From the NCBI GenBank assembly GCA_041389495.1, contig JAWKRT010000002.1, positions 992,001 through 1,056,000 of the forward strand: a DNA stretch of 64,000 bases. The letters run 5' to 3'. Below are positions 58,981 through 64,000 of this stretch, one piece after another (positions within the stretch are counted from its first letter, which is position 1; every line of letters starts with the position of its first letter). A program made the position numbers and the translations under genes. The notes under the pieces were generated by a model. The model did not search any database. It had not been told where the DNA came from and saw only the letters and a program-made list of their open reading frames with translations. Origin of the DNA: Myxococcota bacterium. Lineage in GTDB: Bacteria; Myxococcota_A; UBA9160; UBA4427.

Positions 58981-60270
58981 ATGTCGCGATCGTCGCCCCT
59001 CGATCGGCTGCTTCGCGCGCCTTCGACACTGCTCGGCCTGTGCGAAGTTCCGCGCGATCTCGCGACCGTGACCGCGCGCGGCGACGAGGCGGACGCGGCG
59101 CGCGCGGGCGTCGCGCCGCGCGCCGTCGAATCCGTGTGGGAGCGCGTCGAGGCGCTCTACCGCTCGGGCGCGCACCCGGCGATCCAGCTCTCGGTGCGCT
59201 TCCGCGGCGCCGAGGTGCTCCACCGCGCCATCGGCCACGCGCGCGGCAACGCGCCCGCCGACCGCGAGGCGGGCATCCCGCTCGCGCCGATCGGCGTCGA
59301 GACGCCGGTGAACCTGTTCTCGGCGGCGAAGGCCGTGACGGCGATGATCGTGCACAGGCTGCACGACGAGCGGGTGCTCGACGTCGACGCGCCGGTCGCG
59401 AGCTACATCCGCGACTTCGGGCGCTGCGGCAAGGAGCGCATCACGCTCCGCCACGTGCTGACGCACCGCGCGGGCATCCCGGCGCCGCCGCCCGGGAGCC
59501 TCGACCTCGACCTGCTCGGCGAGCCCGAGGAGCTGCTCGAGCTGCTCTGCGACACCGAGCCCGAGCACGACCCCGACCGCTACTCGGCGTACCACGCGAT
59601 CACGGGCGGGTTCATCGTGGCCGAGGTGCTGCGGCGCACGACCGGGAAGACGCTGCGCGCGCTCGCGCACGAGCTCGTGAAGGCGCCGCTCGGGCTCGCG
59701 TGGCTCGAGTACGGCGTCGCGCCCGAGCACGTCGGGCTCGTCGCGCGCAACGCGACGACCGGCCCGCGGCTCGCCGCACCGCTGCGCCGCGTCGTGGCGC
59801 ACATGATCGGCGCGCCGCTCGAGGCCGTGATCGAGTGGTCGAACGACCCGCGCTTCCTGACCGCGATCGTGCCGTCGGCGAACCTGGTCACGACGGCGCA
59901 CGACATCGGTGTCTTCTACCAGTGCCTGCTCGACGACGGCGTCGCGGGGGGGCGCGAGGTGTTCGGCCCGGCGGCGATCGCGCGCTCGCGGCGCATCGAG
60001 AGCCGCGGCCAGCTCGACCGGCGGCTGCTGATCCCGATGGCCTACAGCCCGGGCTTCATGTGCGGCACGAGCGGCCTCAGCCTCTACGGCTGGAACCACC
60101 CGCGCGCGTTCGGCCACCTCGGCCTCTCGAACATCTTCACGTGGGCCGACCCGGACCGCGCGCTCGTGATCGCGCTCGTGACGACGGGCAAGCCCATCCT
60201 CACGCCGCACGTCGTGCCGCTGCTGCAGCTGCTCGCCGGCATCCACGAGGCGTTCCCGCCGGTCGACTGA
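58981..60270 (+). CDS. Beta-lactamase-fold serine hydrolase (class C/EstB type)
   Basis: A 429-residue serine hydrolase of the beta-lactamase/penicillin-binding fold. The nucleophile motif S-A-A-K (Ser114, Lys117) is clear. The tyrosine motif reads Y-S-A-Y-H-A-I near 201-207, with no Asn. The third motif is H-L-G (G-H-L-G-L-S) near 378-380 instead of K-T-G. This pattern is common in EstB-like esterases and class C homologues rather than in true beta-lactamases. No signal peptide, so probably a cytoplasmic esterase. Alternative starts upstream lack a ribosome site. It precedes the second fused CoA-transferase by 140 bases on the same strand. Confidence 0.85.
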   Translation: MSRSSPLDRLLRAPSTLLGLCEVPRDLATVTARGDEADAARAGVAPRAVESVWERVEALYRSGAHPAIQLSVRFRGAEVLHRAIGHARGNAPADREAGIPLAPIGVETPVNLFSAAKAVTAMIVHRLHDERVLDVDAPVASYIRDFGRCGKERITLRHVLTHRAGIPAPPPGSLDLDLLGEPEELLELLCDTEPEHDPDRYSAYHAITGGFIVAEVLRRTTGKTLRALAHELVKAPLGLAWLEYGVAPEHVGLVARNATTGPRLAAPLRRVVAHMIGAPLEAVIEWSNDPRFLTAIVPSANLVTTAHDIGVFYQCLLDDGVAGGREVFGPAAIARSRRIESRGQLDRRLLIPMAYSPGFMCGTSGLSLYGWNHPRAFGHLGLSNIFTWADPDRALVIALVTTGKPILTPHVVPLLQLLAGIHEAFPPVD

Positions 60271-60360
60271 GCCGCCCGCCGGGGTGTAGTCTCGCCCGGC
60301 CGCGCGGCGGGCGGCGCGCGCCGCTCGACGCTGCGCCGCGCGCGCGCCGGGCGGCGCGCC

Positions 60361-60393
60361 GCACCCGCACGCCACGCGTCGCACCCGCACGCC
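60361..60393 (+). repeat. Two 13-base direct repeats before the CoA-transferase
   Basis: gcacccgcacgcc occurs at 60361-60373 and again at 60381-60393, 20 bases apart. The repeats lie in the 140-base leader, 18-50 bases before the start at 60411; TAGTCT lies at 60287-60292. Role unknown; could be an activator site or chance. Confidence 0.4.
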
Positions 60394-60410
60394 GCTCCCG
60401 AGGAGGACCG

Positions 60411-62819
60411 ATGCCCGCCGCCGATGCCCACGCCGCGTCCGATCGCCCGCTCGCCGGGGTGCGCGTCCTCGACCTCGCCGACGAGAAGGGCGAGCTCGCC
60501 GGGCGCATCCTCGCCGACTTCGGCGCCGAGGTCGTGCGCGTCGAGCCGCCGGAGGGCGCGCGGTCGCGCGCGATCCCGCCGGTCGCGGGCGGTGAGAGCG
60601 TCTACTTCGCCTGGCGCAACGCGAACAAGCTCGGTGCCGTCGTCGACCTCGAGAGCGAGGCGGGCCGCGCGCGCCTCGACGCGCTGTGCGCGAAGGCCGA
60701 CGTGCTGATCGAGAGCGAGCGCCCCGGCCGGCTCGCCGCGCTCGGCCTCGCCCCGGCCGCGCTCTGCGAGCGCCACCCGCACCTCGTCGCGCTCTCGATC
60801 AGCGACTTCGGGCAGACGGGCCCGTACCGCGACTGGGTCGCGACCGACGCCACGCTGTGCGCGATCGGCGGGATGCAGTTCAAGGCGGGGACGCCGGACA
60901 AGGAGCCGCTGCTGTTCCCCGGCGCGATCGCCTACGACGTGGCGGGCGTGATGGGTGCGTTCGCGTCGCTCGTCGCGCTCGTGCAGCGCGCGCGCACGGG
61001 CTTCGGGCAGCACATCGACCTCTCGGTGCTCGAGGCGCTCGCGCAGACGACGGACTGGAGCTTCTCGAACGCCAGCATGACGCGCGCGAAGGGCAACTAC
61101 GCCGGCGAGATGCGCTTCGGCTCGGGGCCGATGTACACGGTCTACGCCTGCAAGACGGGCTACGTGCGGCTCGTGATCCTGTCGCCGCGGCAGTGGCGCG
61201 CGATGCGCGAGTGGATGGGCGACCCCGAGTTCCTGCGCGACCCGCTCTACGACTCCTTCCTCGGGCGCATGTCGATCGCGGACGCGCTCATGGTCATGAT
61301 CGGCGACCACTTCGCCACGATGACGCACGAGGAGTGCGCGTTCGAGGCGCAGCGGCGCGGCATCGTCTGCACGCCCGTGCTGACGCCCTCCGAGGTGCTC
61401 GCGAACGAGCACTTCGCGTCGCGCGGCACGTTCGTGCGCGACGCCGAGTGGGCGCCCGGGCGGCGCGGCCCGGTCGCGTCGGGCTTCTGGGAGATCGACG
61501 GAGCGCGCCAGGGCTACCGCCACCGCGCGCCGACGAAGGGCGAGCACGACGCGCGCGTCGACGCACTCTGGCCCGACGCGCGGCCGCGCCCGGGCGGTGC
61601 GCGCCCCGCGCCGTCGGCGCCGCTCGCCGGCCTGCGCGTGCTCGACTTCGGCATCGGCGGCGTCGGCGTCGAGGCCGGGCGGCTCTTCGCCGAGTACGGC
61701 GCCGAGGTCGTCAAGATCGAGAGCCGCACGTATCCCGACTTCATGCGCGTCGTGATGTCGACGGAGATGAGCGCGTCGTTCGCGTCGTCGAGCCGCTCGA
61801 AGAAGGGCTTCGGCGTCAACGTGAAGCACGAGCGCGGGCTCGAGCTCGTGCGCGAGCTCGCGACGCAGTCGGACGTCGTGATCGAGAACAACTCGACGGG
61901 CACGATGGACGACATGGGCGTCGGCTACGAGACGCTCGCCGGGCTGAACCCCGGCATCGTGATGACGAGCAGCCAGCTGCTCGGCTCGAAGGGCGTGTGG
62001 GCGGACTGGATCGGCTACGGGCCGAGCACGCAGCCGATCGGCGGGCTCGTGCACCTGTGGAACTACCGCGGCCAGGACTTTCCGGCCGGGTCGGGCGCGA
62101 TCTTCCCCGACCACCTCGCGGGGCGCCTCGCCGCCGTCGCCGCGCTCGCCGCGCTCGTGCGGCGCGAGCGCACCGGCCGCGGCGGCCACTGCGAGACCGC
62201 GCAGGCCGAGGCCGTCGTCGGCGTGCTCGGCGACCTGCTGCTGAAGGAGGGCGTCGAGCCGGGCAGCGTCGTGCCGCTCGGCAACCGCAGCCTGCGCGGC
62301 GCGCCGTGGGGCACGTTCCGCTGCAAGGGCGACGAGCAGTGGGTCACGATCACGTGCCGCGACGACGACGACTGGGGGCGCCTGCGCCTCGCGCTCGGCG
62401 ACCCGGACTGGGCGAAGCGCGACGAGCTGCGCCGCGCCGCGGGCCGCTTCGCCGCGCAGGACGAGCTCGAGGCGAAGCTCGCCGAGTGGACGGCGAAGCA
62501 GACGCGCCTCGAGGTCGTCGCGGCGTGCCAGATGTTCGGCGTGCCCGCGGCGCCCATGTACACGGGCACCGACCAGGCGTCGGATGCGCACTACCAGGCG
62601 CGCGGCTACCTGCGCTGGCGCGACCAGCAGGATCTCGGCTGGATGTGCTTCGAGGGCCCCTGCTTCCGCGCGAGCGGCATGACCGACGTCGACGTGCACC
62701 AGGCGCCGCTCCTCGGCGAGCACACGCGCGCGCTCGCGCGCGAGCGGCTCGCGCTCGGCGACGAGGAGATCGAGAAGCTCGTCGCCGCCGGCACGCTCGA
62801 GGTGCCGCGCACGGGATGA
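60411..62819 (+). CDS. Fused tandem CaiB/BaiF family CoA-transferase
   Basis: An 802-residue class III CoA-transferase with two modules, about 12-395 and 405-802. Candidate catalytic Asp176 (A-Y-D-V-A-G) lies in the first and Asp567 (P-D-H-L-A-G) in the second, each before an R-T-G-x-G segment. So both modules look competent. The linker (395-405, Pro/Ala/Gly) is much shorter than in the relative at 5149-7500. The N-terminal module begins L-A-G-V-R-V-L-D-L-A, as usual. AGGAGG lies 4 bases before the ATG. The BASS-like transporter begins 19 bases downstream and is likely co-transcribed, suggesting uptake followed by CoA activation of the same acid. Confidence 0.9.
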   Translation: MPAADAHAASDRPLAGVRVLDLADEKGELAGRILADFGAEVVRVEPPEGARSRAIPPVAGGESVYFAWRNANKLGAVVDLESEAGRARLDALCAKADVLIESERPGRLAALGLAPAALCERHPHLVALSISDFGQTGPYRDWVATDATLCAIGGMQFKAGTPDKEPLLFPGAIAYDVAGVMGAFASLVALVQRARTGFGQHIDLSVLEALAQTTDWSFSNASMTRAKGNYAGEMRFGSGPMYTVYACKTGYVRLVILSPRQWRAMREWMGDPEFLRDPLYDSFLGRMSIADALMVMIGDHFATMTHEECAFEAQRRGIVCTPVLTPSEVLANEHFASRGTFVRDAEWAPGRRGPVASGFWEIDGARQGYRHRAPTKGEHDARVDALWPDARPRPGGARPAPSAPLAGLRVLDFGIGGVGVEAGRLFAEYGAEVVKIESRTYPDFMRVVMSTEMSASFASSSRSKKGFGVNVKHERGLELVRELATQSDVVIENNSTGTMDDMGVGYETLAGLNPGIVMTSSQLLGSKGVWADWIGYGPSTQPIGGLVHLWNYRGQDFPAGSGAIFPDHLAGRLAAVAALAALVRRERTGRGGHCETAQAEAVVGVLGDLLLKEGVEPGSVVPLGNRSLRGAPWGTFRCKGDEQWVTITCRDDDDWGRLRLALGDPDWAKRDELRRAAGRFAAQDELEAKLAEWTAKQTRLEVVAACQMFGVPAAPMYTGTDQASDAHYQARGYLRWRDQQDLGWMCFEGPCFRASGMTDVDVHQAPLLGEHTRALARERLALGDEEIEKLVAAGTLEVPRTG

Positions 62820-62838
62820 GCGCGGGGGTGGAGCGCGC

Positions 62839-63699
62839 GTGACGACCTGGATCACCGAGGCGCTCGTCCCGGCCGCGATGTTCGCGCTGATGGTCGGCAT
62901 GGGGCTCACGCTCGCGCCGGCCGACTTCCGGCGCATCGCGGCCTATCCGCGGCCGACCGTCGTCGGCACGCTCCTCCAGCTCGTGGCCATGCCGCTCGCG
63001 GGCATCGCGCTCGCGCACCTGTTCGCGCTCCCGCCGCTGCTGGCCGTCGGGCTCGTGATCGTCGCCGCGTGCCCGGGCGGCACGATGTCGAACCTGGTCG
63101 CGCACCTCGGGCGCGCGGACGCCGCGCTCTCGGTCACGCTCACCGCCACCGCGACGGCGGCGACGCTGTTCACGCTGCCGCTCTGGGTGCGCGCCGTGCA
63201 CGATGCGGGCGGTGCGCCGCTCGACATGCCCGTGCTCGAGACCGCGGCGCGGCTCGGCGCGTTCACCGTCCTGCCCGTCGCGCTCGGGATGCTCCTGCGC
63301 GCCGTCCGGCCGGCGCTCGCGCGCTTCGAGCGCGCGCTCTCCGTCGGGAGCGCCGTCGTGATCGTCGCGGGGCTCGCGTGGGAGTCGTCGTCGGCGGGCG
63401 ACCTGCCGATCGCCGAGAGCCTCGCGCCCGCGGCGTGGCTCTGCGCGCTCGCCTTCGCGATGGGCTGGATCGTTCCGCTCGCGACGGGGGCGAGTGCGCG
63501 CGAGGCCGCGACCGTCGCGATCGAGCTCTGCGTCAAGAACACCGTGCTCGGGCTCGTGCTCGCGACGTCGTCGTTCGACGCGATCGACCCCGCCGTCCCG
63601 ATCGCGGCGTTCATGACCTTCCAGATGCTCGGCGCCTTCGCCTCGATCGGCCTCCTGTGGGGCTGGGCGCGCTTCGCGGTGCGACCGGCCGGCGCCTAG
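62839..63699 (+). CDS. Bile acid:sodium symporter (BASS) family transporter
   Basis: A 286-residue membrane protein with about nine or ten transmembrane helices, the usual size for BASS proteins. The helix-break motif C-P-G-G-T-M-S-N near 76-83 and E-L-C-V-K-N-T near 226-232 match the crossed discontinuous helices that bind sodium and the acid. Relatives import bile acids, pantoate, 2-keto acids or other organic anions. The GTG start at 62839 has GTGGAG upstream. It is probably expressed with the fused CoA-transferase. With steroid-like enzymes nearby, uptake of a cholate-like or other acid is plausible but only inferred. Its stop overlaps the DUF3604 gene end. Confidence 0.88.
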   Translation: MTTWITEALVPAAMFALMVGMGLTLAPADFRRIAAYPRPTVVGTLLQLVAMPLAGIALAHLFALPPLLAVGLVIVAACPGGTMSNLVAHLGRADAALSVTLTATATAATLFTLPLWVRAVHDAGGAPLDMPVLETAARLGAFTVLPVALGMLLRAVRPALARFERALSVGSAVVIVAGLAWESSSAGDLPIAESLAPAAWLCALAFAMGWIVPLATGASAREAATVAIELCVKNTVLGLVLATSSFDAIDPAVPIAAFMTFQMLGAFASIGLLWGWARFAVRPAGA

Positions 63700-64000
63700 C
63701 CTCGCGGCGCGACCCAGACGGGCGACGTCCACGCGCGCTCCTGGATCGTGCGCACGCGGCCCGGCTCCGCGCACGAGGCGGGAGCCGCGTCGCCGGCCTC
63801 GAGGCACTGCCACTGGTCGTAGCGGCAGGAGGGGTTCTCGACGACGCGCGCGTAGTACACGGCGGGCAGCGCGGGGTCGAAGTCGGGGTCGGTCCAGACG
63901 GTGCAGAGCGCGTCGTGTCCGGGCCCGCGCGGCGCGCAGGTGGCGAGGTCGACGTCCGCGGCGCCGTCCGGTGTGCCGGCGACGTCGACGACGCGCTCGT
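63696..64000 (-). CDS. DUF3604 protein, C-terminal fragment (5' end beyond the right edge)
   Basis: About 100 C-terminal residues read from the right edge to TAG at 63698-63696. They hold V-Y-Y-A-R-V-V-E-N-P-S-C-R-Y near residues 48-61 of the fragment, and end I-Q-E-R-A-W-T-S-P-V-W near the terminus. Both are hallmarks of DUF3604 proteins, which are large exported hydrolase-like proteins of the PHP-type fold (role unsettled). Paired Cys residues in the fragment fit an exported protein. The N-terminus and signal lie outside the window. The stop overlaps the BASS gene end by three bases. Confidence 0.8.
   Translation of the reverse strand, partial: ERVVDVAGTPDGAADVDLATCAPRGPGHDALCTVWTDPDFDPALPAVYYARVVENPSCRYDQWQCLEAGDAAPASCAEPGRVRTIQERAWTSPVWVAPRG

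Noticed and set aside
1..64000. tRNA, rRNA, CRISPR, transposase, integrase or attachment sites
   Set aside because: None seen on reading. Short CG-alternating tracts look repetitive but have no array structure. A tRNA scan would be needed for certainty.

Overview
The window is chromosomal-looking DNA of very high G+C, apparently well above 70 %, with strong G/C preference at third codon positions. There is no rRNA, tRNA, CRISPR, transposase, integrase or phage gene. An RND efflux pump with a periplasmic adaptor, Sec-exported enzymes and a secreted protein with a PEP-CTERM-like tail point to a Gram-negative cell. The gene stock is rich in short-chain dehydrogenases (SDR), crotonase-family enzymes, fused CaiB/BaiF CoA-transferases, sulfotransferase-DUF1214, DUF3604 and WS/DGAT. 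This resembles environmental deltaproteobacterial lineages (Myxococcota or Binatota type). That placement is inference and cannot be fixed from sequence alone.

Layout. 1-3750 (minus): a Gfo/Idh/MocA oxidoreductase cut by the left edge, a sugar-phosphate isomerase-like protein and two crotonases. 3842-8288 (minus): a secreted protein of unknown function, a fused CoA-transferase and a third crotonase. 8488-17225: M20 peptidase, SDR, a flavin-domain/SnoaL-domain fusion, SDR, crotonase, an unknown exported helical protein, a MaoC-like hydratase and a second Gfo/Idh/MocA enzyme. 17304-22020 (plus): an exported PQQ dehydrogenase with an inserted cytochrome c domain, then a TetR regulator coupled to an acyl-CoA synthetase. 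22052-26551 (minus): acyl-CoA dehydrogenase, acyl-CoA synthetase, SDR and a NIPSNAP-like protein. 26658-30114 (plus): SDR, sulfotransferase and DUF1214 protein. 30111-32736: a small exported protein divergent from an ECF sigma factor, a membrane anti-sigma-like gene (frame-disrupted) and a DUF4097 repeat protein. 33003-38241: TetR, membrane-fusion protein and RND permease. 38257-46487: four more SDRs among a luciferase-like oxidoreductase, a VOC protein, a nitronate monooxygenase-like enzyme, a sorting-signal protein and an amidohydrolase. 46686-50901: a FAD-dependent ketosteroid-dehydrogenase/fumarate-reductase-like enzyme, a frame-disrupted membrane glycosyltransferase and a tandem VOC protein. 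51104-57211 (plus): both subunits of a methylcrotonyl/geranyl-CoA-type carboxylase, an isovaleryl-CoA-dehydrogenase-like enzyme and an APH-fold phosphotransferase. 57185-64000: WS/DGAT acyltransferase, beta-lactamase-fold hydrolase, a second fused CoA-transferase, a BASS-type transporter and the C-terminus of a DUF3604 protein.

How it works together. Most genes fit activation (two CoA ligases, two CoA-transferases), dehydrogenation (two acyl-CoA dehydrogenases, a flavoprotein, eight SDRs), hydration or isomerisation (four crotonases, one MaoC-like) and carboxylation of branched or polycyclic lipids such as isoprenoids or steroids. The exact substrate is not readable. Two TetR genes have clear inverted repeats at their own promoters, giving two probable self-regulated units: a CoA ligase and an efflux pump. 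The ECF sigma operon and its divergent small gene share a 14-base inverted repeat and form the least familiar regulatory module here.

Style of expression. Many neighbouring genes overlap by ATGA or GTGA, implying translational coupling. Several lone genes lack a Shine-Dalgarno sequence and carry a -10-like hexamer 6-12 bases before the start codon, suggesting leaderless messages. Two genes are broken by what looks like a single missing base in GC-rich sequence; assembly error is the simplest explanation.
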